Positions 33,718 to 42,804 of a stretch of 44,695 nt of DNA are shown here, one piece after another. Each line of letters starts with the position of its first letter. Within the stretch, counting starts at the first letter, position 1. Origin of the DNA: Nostoc sp. S4 (GTDB taxonomy: Bacteria; Cyanobacteriota; Cyanobacteriia; Cyanobacteriales; Nostocaceae); contig JAQYWR010000058.1 in NCBI GenBank assembly GCA_029379225.1, forward strand, positions 1-44,695, given 5' to 3'. Position numbers and translations under genes: made by a program. The notes beneath the pieces were generated by a model. The model searched no databases and had not been told where the DNA came from. It saw only the letters and a program-made list of their open reading frames with translations.

Positions 33718-34681
33718 CTTCAGGATTTAAAATATTTATCACAAGCTGCTGATATTTATCAGCCCACAACTTCTGATTATTCTGGAAACCTTCAGGGTCG
33801 CGATGCCGAAGTGCTAGATCAGCTACAGCTTCCACATGCTTGTTTGTTACTTCTTCCACACCTTCGAGCGCTGCATAAGCACGAGCAGCCAAAGCGATAA
33901 TATAATCACCCCGGTTACCTTCGGCTTTGACTTCGGTTGCTAACTTGACGCATTTTCTGGCAATGTTTTCAGAGATTTTAACAAAGGAAAACTTCTCCCT
34001 GGCTTTTTGCAGTACATCCTTGCGTTTTTTATCTTCTTCTAAAGCTTGATTAATATAATTTGAATCTCTGCCTGAGTTAAATTCACTTACCGCTCGGTCG
34101 AATTCTAAAACCGTTTCCAGAATTTTTACTCGTTCATCTTCATTAGCTTCTGCTGTAACGCTGACCATTAAACCAAAGCGGTCTAGTAACTGTGGTCGCA
34201 GTCCCCCTTCTTCTGGGTTCATCGTTCCCACCAGCGTAAAAGAAACCGATAGTTGTTTATTTTGCCCATCTCGTTGCACTTCCAGCACTCCTGTGGAGGT
34301 GACATCGAGAATAATATTCACGATATGGTCATCAAGTAGATTCACCTCATCAATATAAAGTAAGCTGTCATCTGCATCTTCGAGCAATCCAGATTGCGGT
34401 TCTAGCTGGCTTTGGATTAATTTATCAATCCGCCAACCCCCTACTACTCGGTCTTCTGTAGCATTAATTGGTAAAGTCACCGGAAGTCGGTCGTACATCA
34501 TCCGAGAAAAAGCCCGTACTGCCGTAGATTTACCAGTTCCACGTTGTCCACTCAGCAACACACCACCAATGCGTGGAGCAATATATGCCAGTTCCAAAGC
34601 CAGCTTTAGCTGTTTTTGACCAACAATCAGCGTATAAGGCAATATATTAGCTAATTTAGGCGAAATTGATTCCACACTCAC
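33710..34681 (-). CDS. MoxR/ChlI-type AAA+ ATPase
   Basis: 323 residues. Walker A is GQRGTGKS (45-52), Walker B LLYIDEVNLLDD (D111/E112), sensor 1 GTMNPEEGGLRPQLLDRFG (N155, with R168 as likely arginine finger). An alpha-helical lid with NRGDYIIALAARAYAALEG (sensor 2 R) follows. This is the helix-2-insert clade shared by MoxR and Mg-chelatase subunit I, whose members remodel protein complexes with a vWA partner; that partner is the next gene. The frame opens with GTG at 34681, but an AGGA site sits directly against it; the second GTG at 34675 has better spacing and may be the real start. It follows Trypco1 after a 236-base gap that contains two dispersed repeats. Confidence 0.92.
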   Translation of the reverse strand: MSVESISPKLANILPYTLIVGQKQLKLALELAYIAPRIGGVLLSGQRGTGKSTAVRAFSRMMYDRLPVTLPINATEDRVVGGWRIDKLIQSQLEPQSGLLEDADDSLLYIDEVNLLDDHIVNIILDVTSTGVLEVQRDGQNKQLSVSFTLVGTMNPEEGGLRPQLLDRFGLMVSVTAEANEDERVKILETVLEFDRAVSEFNSGRDSNYINQALEEDKKRKDVLQKAREKFSFVKISENIARKCVKLATEVKAEGNRGDYIIALAARAYAALEGVEEVTNKHVEAVADLALRHRDPEGFQNNQKLWADKYQQLVINILNPEGD

Positions 34682-34750
34682 TCCTAGCTAAATAGTAAGA
34701 ATTAAGAACTCACAACTCAGTCATAGGTTGGATTGAGCAAAGCCAAACCC

Positions 34751-34858
34751 AACGAACCCAGAAATTTTGGGTTTCGTTCCTCAAACGCCACTTGCTTCTC
34801 CTATCGGAGACGCTACGCGAACAAGCCGGGAAACCCGTCCAACGCAGTGGCTCCCCAA
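34751..34858. repeat. Dispersed cyanobacterial repeats between Trypco1 and MoxR genes
   Basis: An AACGAACCCA / TGGGTTTCGTT stem (34751-34760 / 34768-34778) is followed by a GGAGACGCTACGCGAACAAG-type element (~34804-34858), related to that at 24860. They sit inside the otherwise compact operon and could set a transcription or decay boundary between its first gene and the rest. Confidence 0.5.
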
Positions 34859-34917
34859 CCTACAATTAGTATTTCCTGAATTCTCAATTGTGTTATCAGT
34901 ACTTAAGTTACCAGTTA

Positions 34918-35322
34918 TTAAGAAGTAGACTGAGTTATTAATTGTTGGGGAGTTTCTTTGAGTTTCCATTTCATCGTGACTTGTATTTGTGCTTCCCCAC
35001 TAGCTTTTGCAATTATTGCACCCACCTCAGAACCGACCTTAATACCCAGTTGCAGCTCTAATTCATCGGGTTTGGTATTATTATGCATTTGTTGAAAATT
35101 TTGTATAGCTTTGGCAGCGCATTGACGCGCTAGTGTTATGCCGTCTCCAAAAGCATCGCCCACATCCTGGACAACTTTGGCAGCTTTTTGGGCAGCACCG
35201 TCTCTTGTATTCTCATAGGGGTCGTATCCGTTATATACATCTACTTCAGGTTGTCGGTCTACCTCAATGTAAATATCAACTAGCTGTCCTTCAACCAAGC
35301 TCGTACTTTTAATAATGGGCAC
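34918..35322 (-). CDS. Trypsin-co-occurring domain 1 (CU044_2847-like) protein
   Basis: 134 residues. The N-terminal strands (LVDIYIEVD) lead to a helical middle and the conserved C-terminal block DELELQLGIKVGSEVGAIIAKASGEAQIQVTMKW, quoted here in two parts: ELQLGIKVGSEVGAIIA, then GEAQIQVTMKW. This is the signature of the Trypco1/CU044_2847 family, small proteins found beside trypsin-like or CHAT proteases and STAND ATPases in bacterial conflict loci. Its precise role is unknown; adaptor or substrate of the protease is a reasonable inference. Start is GTG with GGTGGAG ribosome-binding site upstream. The histidine-kinase gene ends 139 bases upstream, same strand. Confidence 0.8.
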   Translation of the reverse strand: MPIIKSTSLVEGQLVDIYIEVDRQPEVDVYNGYDPYENTRDGAAQKAAKVVQDVGDAFGDGITLARQCAAKAIQNFQQMHNNTKPDELELQLGIKVGSEVGAIIAKASGEAQIQVTMKWKLKETPQQLITQSTS

Positions 35323-35461
35323 AGATATTTCTCCACCTAAAATTTAACCATTCCGTAGGGTAGATACATGTTATCTCTATACGATTACGGATAATTTTCT
35401 CGGTGAGTAACGATGAGCAGCGATGTCTACGACGAGCTTCGCTAACACACTTTCACTCAGT

Positions 35462-37186
35462 TTATTCCTGCACAGTCATTGGCAGACAAATAGTGAAAGT
35501 AGAACCAACTCCCGGCTGACTGTTGACAATAATTTCCCCACCCATCATTTGGCAAAAGTGACGGCTAATTGCCAAACCAAGTCCTGTACCGCCGTACCTT
35601 TTCGTAGTAGATGTATCCCCTTGTGTAAAAGGTTGAAATAACTGTTGCTGTTGACGGTGAGACATACCTATGCCTGTATCGCTTACAGTAAAAGTAATGC
35701 TCCCCAAAGGAGCTTCTAGTTTCAAGTCATCTTTTTCTCTTTTGACTGTTAGCGTCACCTTACCGTTTGTCGTGAATTTACCTGCATTACTCAGTAAATT
35801 TAATAATACTTGGCGCATCCGAGTTTGATCGGCGTACATAGTGCCAAGTTGCTCATCCAAATCTACTTCTAAGACATTGGCATTTTTTTCTATAGTTGGT
35901 TTGACTGTAAGCACGACATTATGAATCAGCGTCGCAATCTCGAATGTCTCTGGATAAAGGGTCATTTTCCCCGCTTCAATTTTTGACAAGTCGAGGATTT
36001 CGTTAATCAAATGCAGTAGATGTTTACCAGCAGAGTTAATTGTTTCTAAGTCTGTGATAAAGTCTGGCGATAAACCAAGATCGGTAGCGTCGTCTTCTAA
36101 AAGTTGGCTCAAACCAATCACAGCATTCAAAGGTGTGCGTAACTCATGGCTAACATTTGCTAAAAATATGCTTTTTGCCTTGCTAGCAGCTTCAGCTAAT
36201 TCTTTCGCTTGTTGTAATTCTTTAGTTCGCTCAGAAACTCCCTCAATCAAACGATTCAGAGATTTAGCAAGTAGACCAATTTCATCTTCAGTAGTGATGG
36301 GAGCTCGCAAATCAAAATTAGATTTCCTCGCCACTTGCTCAGCCACTTGGGTGACAACGATTACTGGCTCGGCGATCGCTCGACTGGTGCGCCAAGCGAT
36401 GATAGCTGCGATCGCCACTGAAACCAGCATACTCGCAATCACGATGAATCGTTCAACTACTTTTGCTTGCTCAACAGATTGTTGCCTTTGTTGCTCTTGA
36501 TCTTCAGCAGCTTGCAGGATATTTGTCAAGTTTTGCGAAAGCTGATCTAGCCGCACAGCTGTTTCACTACGCATGATTTTTAATAACTGCGATCGGGCTA
36601 AAGAAATCTCCTGAGGCTTTACTGGCTGAGAATCAATTTTCTTTAAAACCGCCTCAATTTGGTCAACATAAGCTTTTAAATTAGTCTTGTAATCCTGCAA
36701 TAACGTCTGCAAAGTAGAACTTGTTGCAGCTAGTCTTTGGGGCTTAGTGTCAATAAATCCGTTAATTTCTGACTCTAGTTGCTGAGCTTTTTCAAAACTT
36801 TTGAGAAAATCAGCTTTTTTGCTTTCCAACCGTTGTGAATTTTCCAACACAGCAACTAAATTAAAACTATGCAATTGTGCCCCTACTACTGCATCTTTAT
36901 AATTACTCAGTAGTTGTCCTTGTTCGTGGGCTTGATTTAATTGCCTGACTTCCCTTCCTCGGTAATAGTTGGCGATTACCAGCCCAATCAATGAACCAAA
37001 AAAGCCAATTCCAATAGCTACAAAGTAGCCATAGCCAATTTTTTGATGAATGCGCCAAGAACTGGCTTTGAGTTTCCCTCGTGAGGGAAATTCTATAGTC
37101 GGGAGTTCGTCTGTTGATGGTTCTGACGCTGACACTTCTTTGCTTTCTGAACTGCTGTCGATAGGGGTTGGCTTTTGAGTTGGCAT
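35462..37186 (-). CDS. Membrane sensor histidine kinase (HAMP-HisKA-HATPase)
   Basis: 574 residues. A Ser/Pro/Glu-rich cytosolic start (1-45) precedes TM1 (~52-72), a ~170-residue helical periplasmic sensor (coiled-coil-like, chemoreceptor four-helix type), TM2 (~247-265) and HAMP (~266-320). A coiled coil leads to HisKA with FLANVSHELRTPLNAVIG (H347), then HATPase_c with the N box (LLNLLSNAGKFT), G1 DTGIGM and G2 GGTGLGL. No receiver domain is fused and no response regulator is adjacent. An AGGAGGT ribosome-binding site lies eight bases before the ATG. It is co-oriented and just upstream of the conflict operon, so it might feed a signal to it, but separate transcription is equally possible. 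Confidence 0.95.
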   Translation of the reverse strand: MPTQKPTPIDSSSESKEVSASEPSTDELPTIEFPSRGKLKASSWRIHQKIGYGYFVAIGIGFFGSLIGLVIANYYRGREVRQLNQAHEQGQLLSNYKDAVVGAQLHSFNLVAVLENSQRLESKKADFLKSFEKAQQLESEINGFIDTKPQRLAATSSTLQTLLQDYKTNLKAYVDQIEAVLKKIDSQPVKPQEISLARSQLLKIMRSETAVRLDQLSQNLTNILQAAEDQEQQRQQSVEQAKVVERFIVIASMLVSVAIAAIIAWRTSRAIAEPVIVVTQVAEQVARKSNFDLRAPITTEDEIGLLAKSLNRLIEGVSERTKELQQAKELAEAASKAKSIFLANVSHELRTPLNAVIGLSQLLEDDATDLGLSPDFITDLETINSAGKHLLHLINEILDLSKIEAGKMTLYPETFEIATLIHNVVLTVKPTIEKNANVLEVDLDEQLGTMYADQTRMRQVLLNLLSNAGKFTTNGKVTLTVKREKDDLKLEAPLGSITFTVSDTGIGMSHRQQQQLFQPFTQGDTSTTKRYGGTGLGLAISRHFCQMMGGEIIVNSQPGVGSTFTICLPMTVQE

Positions 37187-37891
37187 TTCTCAAACCTCCT
37201 TGCCTTCCCGCAAACATCACCAAATCAGTCTAGCTTGTGCAAACACTTCAACGGTGATTAACATCTAGATTATCTTCTTTTATAGCAAGAGCAAATCATT
37301 CCTCACTAGATAATTAGCATAAGCTTATGCTATGTACTAAGGACTGGGGATTGAGGACTGGAGATTAGCAAAATTTGCCAATACCTACAACCCAATCTCT
37401 AACGCCTATATCATAAAGCTGTTTTAAAGTCTAGTATACACGAACACAGAAAAACTGATATTACGTATTAATATCAATACCAATGCGCTTACTAAGCATC
37501 CCGCCTTAAGATAGCTTTAATATAGAATCTAATCGACTTTTAAGCTTATATAAATGAGAAGTGGATTGATTTTTGCATGATTTGTACTTAGATTTAGTAC
37601 GATTATGAGCAAATGACACGGGATCGGATAATCTACAACCTGAGGATTCTAGCTGATGATAAAAAATACAACTTAGAAAGTTGATTATAATACATTTTGC
37701 TGCCTTTTGAGTTCTATCCTCCTACTGACTTTCTACCTTGTAGTTGATGCAGTAGATATTACGGGGCAATTATGGTTATAGGATACTAAAACTGTTTTCT
37801 GCTCTTGACCCGATTGTAGTGGAGTGTATTACCTAATCAACAGCCTTTTGGTTGTAATTATCCAGATTAGAAAAACTCAACTGTCAAATTT
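37187..37891. other. Divergent intergenic region, kinase / CAAD gene
   Basis: 705 bases with no gene. It includes a short GGGGATT-type repeat (37342-37367) and an AT-rich inverted repeat TGATATTA-N5-TAATATCA (37456-37476) that could be a regulatory dyad. The promoters of both flanking genes should be here. Confidence 0.4.
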
Positions 37892-38341
37892 ATGGAAGTG
37901 AAAATGCCAGAACAAGAATTTACGGAAACCACATCTAAAGAGGCTACAGTGCCAGAAATCAACACTCAAACGGGAACTATAACCAAAATCCAGCCCCCAG
38001 CGCAGCCTCAAGATGAATGGCTAAAATACGGAGAGCAAATTTCTAGCTTTTTAGCAACATTGCCCGAATATGTGGCAATCTTCTTCAATCGATATAAGCA
38101 GCCCCTGGTTACCATTGGTTTAATTTTGGGAGCGATTGTTGGGGTTAAAGTACTCTTAGCGGTATTAGATGCTTTGAATGATATTCCCTTAGTAGCTCCT
38201 ACTTTTGAGTTGATTGGTATTGGTTACTCTGCTTGGTTTGTTTACCGCTATTTACTCAAAGCCTCAACAAGGAAAGAGTTAACTAGTGAAATCACTACTC
38301 TTAAATCACAAGTTGTCGGTAAAGAAATTCCAGAAGCTTAA
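37892..38341 (+). CDS. CAAD-domain (CurT-like) thylakoid membrane protein
   Basis: 149 residues. A polar, acidic N-terminal ~45 residues is followed by an amphipathic helix (LPEYVAIFFNRYKQP), TM1 (LVTIGLILGAIVGVKVLLAV), a short loop and TM2 (PTFELIGIGYSAWFVYRYLL), ending in a charged helix. This is the CAAD domain, first recognised as an appendage of some cyanobacterial aminoacyl-tRNA synthetases and homologous to plant CURT1, which curves thylakoid margins. Here it is stand-alone. An ATG four codons inside (37904) is preceded by GGAAG and could be the true start. Confidence 0.9.
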   Translation: MEVKMPEQEFTETTSKEATVPEINTQTGTITKIQPPAQPQDEWLKYGEQISSFLATLPEYVAIFFNRYKQPLVTIGLILGAIVGVKVLLAVLDALNDIPLVAPTFELIGIGYSAWFVYRYLLKASTRKELTSEITTLKSQVVGKEIPEA

Positions 38342-38595
38342 TATCTGAACTATCGCTTCTCCTGCAAAGATGCCATGCTGTTGCTTAGCGTAGCTTCTTT
38401 TGTGGGAGAAGTTTTGCTCTAAATTGGGCTTGCTGAATTATCAAAAGCCGAAGCTAAGATTTGTATTAAAATTAAGAATTTTTTTAATTTCTCTTCTGGA
38501 AAAATGATTGCCATAATATGGATTCAATAAATTAGAATTCACCAAAGCCAAATCTCAAATCCAAATTTAAAATTCAAAATGGTAGTTGATTTAGA

Positions 38596-39720
38596 TTAAC
38601 CGCCTGCTGATAAATTAACCTTTGGGTTCTGTTTTGGAGTCTGCGAAGGTTCTGGAGATATGTTTGGCGCTCGCACAATGTTTTGCGATGAAATTCCCTT
38701 CAACTTGCCTTGTTTGACTAAAGCTTGATGAATCATCGCCGCCAGTTCAGCGCGAGTCGCTACTTTGTTAGGAGCAAGGATTTGTGGGTTTGGATAGTTA
38801 ACTACAAGTCCATTGACTGTAGCAGCAGCTATTTTGCTGCTAGCATACGGTGGAATCTCTTTAGCATCTCTATAAATACTTAAAATCTGATTTGGCGAAG
38901 TAGGTGTTTTCAAATTCAACCCACTAACAAGAGCTACTAAAACTTGGACTCGCGAAATATTTTGTTGTGGCTTGAAAGTGTTTTTCGGGTAGCCTTTAAG
39001 AAATCCACTACTGATGGCTTGGTTAATTGCTGAATTTGCCCAGAATTTTGCTGGTACATCTTGAAATGCGATCGCACTTTTAGATAGTTCTTGGTCAAAA
39101 GCTTTCTCCAGTATGGCAGCAAATTCAGCACGGTTTACAGGCTGATTTGGCCTAAAGGAATAGTCAGGAAACCCCTTAAGAATCCCACGGGAAGAAAGAG
39201 CATCTATAAAACGCCGACTCCAGAAGTTATTAGGCACGTCGTTAAATGCAATTGGCGGTGGAATAATCGATTTTTGTTTTGCTGGAGTTACTAAAGGTAA
39301 CGCTGATGATGTAATTGATGACTCAAGGTCTACTGAAGAGGGTACAGATGTCTGTGGTTGTGGGGATTGAGTTGGGGTTACCTCAGTAGGTGGTAACACT
39401 TCAGGGGAAGAAGTTGTGCTATTAGTCGGGGAAGGTATCTTGGGTTCAACAGTTGCAGAAGGAGATGAGTTTAATTCTGGGGCTGTATTTGATTTTACTT
39501 TGGAAGTAGGGGAGGGCAATACTTGATTTCGTTCAACCCTACCAGACAGAGTGGAAGCAGGTGGCAGCATGTTGAAATTCCAGCTAGAATCTCTGCGGGA
39601 CAATGACCAAAAAAGAATTGCTCCAATAGTAGTAAAGGCAACCAAAATGGCTATAAATTCATCAAAGCCGAGGGCAGTTCTTTGAGATGACTCAGGTTCA
39701 GAAGGAGGTCTATTTGTCAT
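38596..39720 (-). CDS. SLH-domain protein with N-terminal membrane anchor
   Basis: 374 residues. A short N-terminal cytosolic segment precedes one TM helix (~22-43, FDEFIAILVAFTTIGAILFW). A ~100-residue Ser/Pro/Thr-rich spacer follows, then three S-layer homology repeats (~155-345): FNDVPNNFWSRRFIDALSSR, FQDVPAKFWANSAINQAISS and YRDAKEIPPYASSKIAAATV, each followed by a Y/F-x-P and N.RAE-type motif. SLH repeats bind pyruvylated cell-wall polymers or peptidoglycan; in cyanobacteria they anchor outer-membrane porins or envelope proteins. The lack of a C-terminal barrel makes this an inner-membrane-tethered wall-binding protein. Confidence 0.9.
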   Translation of the reverse strand: MTNRPPSEPESSQRTALGFDEFIAILVAFTTIGAILFWSLSRRDSSWNFNMLPPASTLSGRVERNQVLPSPTSKVKSNTAPELNSSPSATVEPKIPSPTNSTTSSPEVLPPTEVTPTQSPQPQTSVPSSVDLESSITSSALPLVTPAKQKSIIPPPIAFNDVPNNFWSRRFIDALSSRGILKGFPDYSFRPNQPVNRAEFAAILEKAFDQELSKSAIAFQDVPAKFWANSAINQAISSGFLKGYPKNTFKPQQNISRVQVLVALVSGLNLKTPTSPNQILSIYRDAKEIPPYASSKIAAATVNGLVVNYPNPQILAPNKVATRAELAAMIHQALVKQGKLKGISSQNIVRAPNISPEPSQTPKQNPKVNLSAGG

Positions 39721-39851
39721 CGTGATTACCCTGTTAGCAGTAAAATCTGTGTCTAAAGAAATTAAGCCACAGATGATAATTTTACACTAGTCATATTCAA
39801 TTAATAATTAATAGCAAAATATTAAACTTCTGGTTCAAGACCGAGCGATGT

Positions 39852-40558
39852 CTAACGACAAGCCACTTCGTGTCTACGCAATTGAGCGGTTAGGCGTTCT
39901 GCCCTTTGGTGTTCTTGTTCTGCTCTTTGGCGTTCTTGTTCTGCTCTTTCTGAGCCAGTCAGCAACAAGTTACCTTGTAAATCCCACCAACGCAACCAGG
40001 GCAATTTCACATTCTGATAAACTCCCTGCCATAAACCTAGTTCAACTTCTAAGTGGGGGATGGAATAACGTCCTTGTTCATTTTTTAGTAATAAATAATA
40101 CTTCCCTTCAATTAAGTGATAGACTTCGAGACTGGCTTTGTTCGCCTCATAAATACCGTAGAAAGGAGGACGAATCACTTGCTCATAAATTCAAAATTTG
40201 CCCTTCCAAGGAGTTTGGTCTCGTTCTTCATTACCATCACCAGAGACAAATTCCAAAACAATCAACGGGGCAATAAATTCTCGCCACAGTACATAAGACC
40301 TCCGCGTTTGTCCATCGAGCAAGGGGGGTACATTTGCTACATAAAATCAATCTGGAGAGCTTCGGCACCTTTTTCTAGGGGGTCTGTCAACCGCCAGTAA
40401 ATACCTAAATCCTGACCTATACAATATTAGCCTTCAGGATTTAATCACTTGAGGACGGGTGCAATCGAGTCAGTTAGTAAGATGCTTTGAGGGTACTCTT
40501 GCCAGTTTTTCACAAAAGTGCCGTCAGACTCAGGAAGCTGGGTATGGTCTGGGAAAGG
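39852..40558 (-). pseudogene. Uma2-family (DUF820, restriction-endonuclease-like) pseudogene
   Basis: Reading the minus strand gives a nearly complete Uma2 protein in pieces: TQLPESDGTFVKNWQEYPQS, QDLGIYWRLTDPLEKGAEAL, VPPLLDGQTRRSYVLWREFI, LIVLEFVSGDGNEERD, EQVIRPPFYGIYEANKASLE and a C-terminal ERAEQERQRAEQE coiled coil. Lesions are explicit: stops at 40445-40447 (TGA), 40427-40429 (TAA, one change from CAA) and 40191-40193 (TGA where TGG is expected), and a one-base loss in the A/T run at 40343-40346. The 3' end has been overrun by a GCGATGTCTA-type dispersed repeat and the 5' end by GTGTGGGG repeats. Uma2 proteins have a PD-(D/E)xK-like fold, are highly expanded in cyanobacteria and have unclear roles. 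Confidence 0.8.
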
Positions 40559-40567
40559 GGTTGCGGG

Positions 40568-40857
40568 TGGGGAGTGTGCAGGTGTGGGGGGTGTGGGAGG
40601 TGTGGGGGGTGTGGGAGGTGTGGGAGATGTCGGGAGTGTGGGGAGTGTGAGGGGATGAGGGAGTGTGGGGAGATGACCATATGGGGGAGTGTGGGGAGTG
40701 TGGGGAGAGAGGGGGGCAAGATTTCTTCCCTATCCTCCCACACTTCCTTTTCCTCCCACACCTCCTTTTCCTCCCACACTTCCTTTTCCTCCCACACTTC
40801 CTTTTCCTCCCACACCTCCTTTTCTTCCCTCTCTTCCCACACCTCCCACACTCCCTG
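40568..40857. repeat. Mirrored GTGTGGGG / CCTCCCACAC repeat block (copy 1)
   Basis: The left half (40568-40715) has many 9-base units of the GTGTGGGGA/GTGTGGGAG kind. A unique core GCAAGATTTCTTCCC (40716-40730) follows. The right half has five perfect-period 18-mers CCTCCCACACYTCCTTTT (40734-40823) plus degenerate units to ~40855. The halves are partly complementary, so the block can fold on itself; G-rich purine tracts could also form quadruplex or triplex DNA. All open frames in it are low-complexity artefacts. The same architecture recurs at 44483-44695. Confidence 0.9.
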
Positions 40858-40875
40858 TTTGCCCCATGCCCAATC

Positions 40876-42804
40876 CTACGATTCTGGTCCCGAAGCCCAG
40901 GTATCACGCCATTTAACAGTACCTTCTTTGGCAATCACCCAGCGGCGGTTAACAAGATTTTCCCGCAGAGGCGATCGCCCTTGCCGCCACATGGCATATT
41001 TGTAAGATATGAGATTTCCGGCACTTTCATTAAAGGGAATTTCCGCAAACCAAGTATTAGTGTTGATGTACTCTAGGGGATAGGCTTTGCTGATATCCCA
41101 GTTGCCTAACTCTGGGCAGTCTCCAGTCACAACAATAATTTCACCTGGTTGGGTCTGCACGCCGTTGAGTTGTACCCGTACTATAGTCTGAGCTTTAATC
41201 CGCTCTCCGACGTGGCTCAAAACAATTACTCCCCGTTCTTCGAGTTGCCAATCATAAATTTTTCCATTTTTGATTTCATACTTATTGCGAGTCACTATAC
41301 AGGTATGTTCCCCATCGGGCAATTCTGTTTCTACTTCAGGTAAGGTGACTTCTCCTCCCCGGTTTAAAGCTACAAAACATATGGAGTCCCGGTAGCGACG
41401 CACATAACAGTAAATATCGGGTGTTAAGTATTTTTGCCAGTGGCTACCCATTGACACGGCTGGATTGAGTCGTCGTAAACCAGACAACAGCCTGATGCAA
41501 CGATAAATTTCACTATTAGTATCCCAATTTTCCATCATTGGGCGATTATATGGATCGTTACCGCCATCGGTGTCGTCATGCAAATACTGTTCTGTGCCGT
41601 AATATATGCAGGGAATACCGCGACAGGTCATAATTAAGGCGATCGCCACCTTCAACATCGCTGGGTCGGGGTTCAGCGATTGGAAGCGGGACATATCGTG
41701 GTTATCGATGAAGGTGACTAGCTCTGTCGCCCCCTTGTAGCGATAATCCTGGTCAAAAATGTATTGAATTGTTTGGAATCCATTTTCTGAACCTTGCGCC
41801 AGTGCTGCTCGAATTGCCACACACAACCCAAAGTCTAGAAGTGTCATCCCTGAGTGGTTAGCAAATTCCACCGAGCGTTCGTCACTAGGATTACTGTAAA
41901 TCCACTCACCAAAAATAAACACATCTGGTTTGTGATTGCTCATATCGCCAGTGAATTCTTGCCAAAACCAGATAGGCATGTGCTTGACTGTATCCACCCG
42001 CAATGCATCAACACCTCGGTCTAGCCATTGTTTAATTGCTGACTTAATATACTCCCGATATTCAATATTATTTTCATTAAAGGTTGCTAGACCAGATAAT
42101 TCACAGTTCTGCACTTGCCATTCGTCTTCCCAGTTTTGCACTTCGCCATAGTGGTGATACCAATTATTAACATCATCATTGAAGTCAGCAATTTTGACGC
42201 CATCATCATACAATTCCCCTTTACTACCACTAGTATCAGGTGTGCTATGGTTGCAGACAATATCTAGCACTAGCTTCATATTGCGTTTGTGCAGTTCTGC
42301 AATTAAGCGATCGAAGGTCGTATTTTTTTCTTCTTGAGTAGCGTTTAAAGAAGGGTTCTCTCCTTGAGCAATGTAACGAGGATTGAGCCGCTTAAAGTCT
42401 TTTGTCCAATAGCCATGTATTGCTGCATTCCCAACAAATAACTGTTCCACCTGCTCAAACAGCGGAGTCAACCAAAGCGCCGTCACTCCCATGTTTTTGA
42501 GATAATCTAATTTATCGATGACACCTTGCAAATCGCCACCCCAGTACTTACCCCAATCTTGCCTATCCGGATCGTACAATTCTGAGTTTGCACCTTCGCT
42601 GTTATCTGGATCGCTATCATAAAAGCGATCTACTACAAGAAAATAAATTGTTTCTTGACGAAATTCAATATCTCTGGTGTAAAGGAACTCTAGAGCAATT
42701 TCAATATCTAACTGCGGTTCTTGTATAAGAGCTTCTACGTTTTCCTTTGCAGGATCTACTTTATATTGATCTGGCGAAAATTGGGATGGAGGGGTTTTTA
42801 CCAT
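40876..42804 (-). CDS. GH13 alpha-amylase-family enzyme with C-terminal CBM20
   Basis: 642 residues. The GH13 barrel (~50-450) shows region I DIVCNH (~181), region II DALRVDTVKH with nucleophile D271, region III FIFGEW with acid E300 and region IV FIDNHD with D370; GDLQGVIDKLDYLKNMGVTALWLTP is the entry strand. A beta domain follows, then a C-terminal starch-binding CBM20 (~540-640; VRVQLNGVQTQPGEIIVVTG, ELGNWD, YKYAMW). The layout resembles maltogenic amylases and cyclodextrin glucanotransferases. No signal peptide is visible, so it probably acts on intracellular glycogen or alpha-glucans. Its 3' end lies ~20 bases from the repeat block. Confidence 0.93.
   Translation of the reverse strand: MVKTPPSQFSPDQYKVDPAKENVEALIQEPQLDIEIALEFLYTRDIEFRQETIYFLVVDRFYDSDPDNSEGANSELYDPDRQDWGKYWGGDLQGVIDKLDYLKNMGVTALWLTPLFEQVEQLFVGNAAIHGYWTKDFKRLNPRYIAQGENPSLNATQEEKNTTFDRLIAELHKRNMKLVLDIVCNHSTPDTSGSKGELYDDGVKIADFNDDVNNWYHHYGEVQNWEDEWQVQNCELSGLATFNENNIEYREYIKSAIKQWLDRGVDALRVDTVKHMPIWFWQEFTGDMSNHKPDVFIFGEWIYSNPSDERSVEFANHSGMTLLDFGLCVAIRAALAQGSENGFQTIQYIFDQDYRYKGATELVTFIDNHDMSRFQSLNPDPAMLKVAIALIMTCRGIPCIYYGTEQYLHDDTDGGNDPYNRPMMENWDTNSEIYRCIRLLSGLRRLNPAVSMGSHWQKYLTPDIYCYVRRYRDSICFVALNRGGEVTLPEVETELPDGEHTCIVTRNKYEIKNGKIYDWQLEERGVIVLSHVGERIKAQTIVRVQLNGVQTQPGEIIVVTGDCPELGNWDISKAYPLEYINTNTWFAEIPFNESAGNLISYKYAMWRQGRSPLRENLVNRRWVIAKEGTVKWRDTWASGPES

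Noticed and set aside
31849..34681. Mg-chelatase ChlI/ChlD genes
   Set aside because: The fold is related, but the vWA partner has an erased P-loop and altered MIDAS, there is no ChlH and the operon continues into CHAT and STAND genes.
40734..40823. CRISPR-like array (18-mer direct repeats)
   Set aside because: The repeats are contiguous with no unique spacers, and no cas genes are present.
40459..41076. Several open frames in both strands rich in Pro/His/Ser or Gly/Arg/Cys
   Set aside because: Low-complexity translations of the GTGTGGGG/CCTCCCACAC repeat block.
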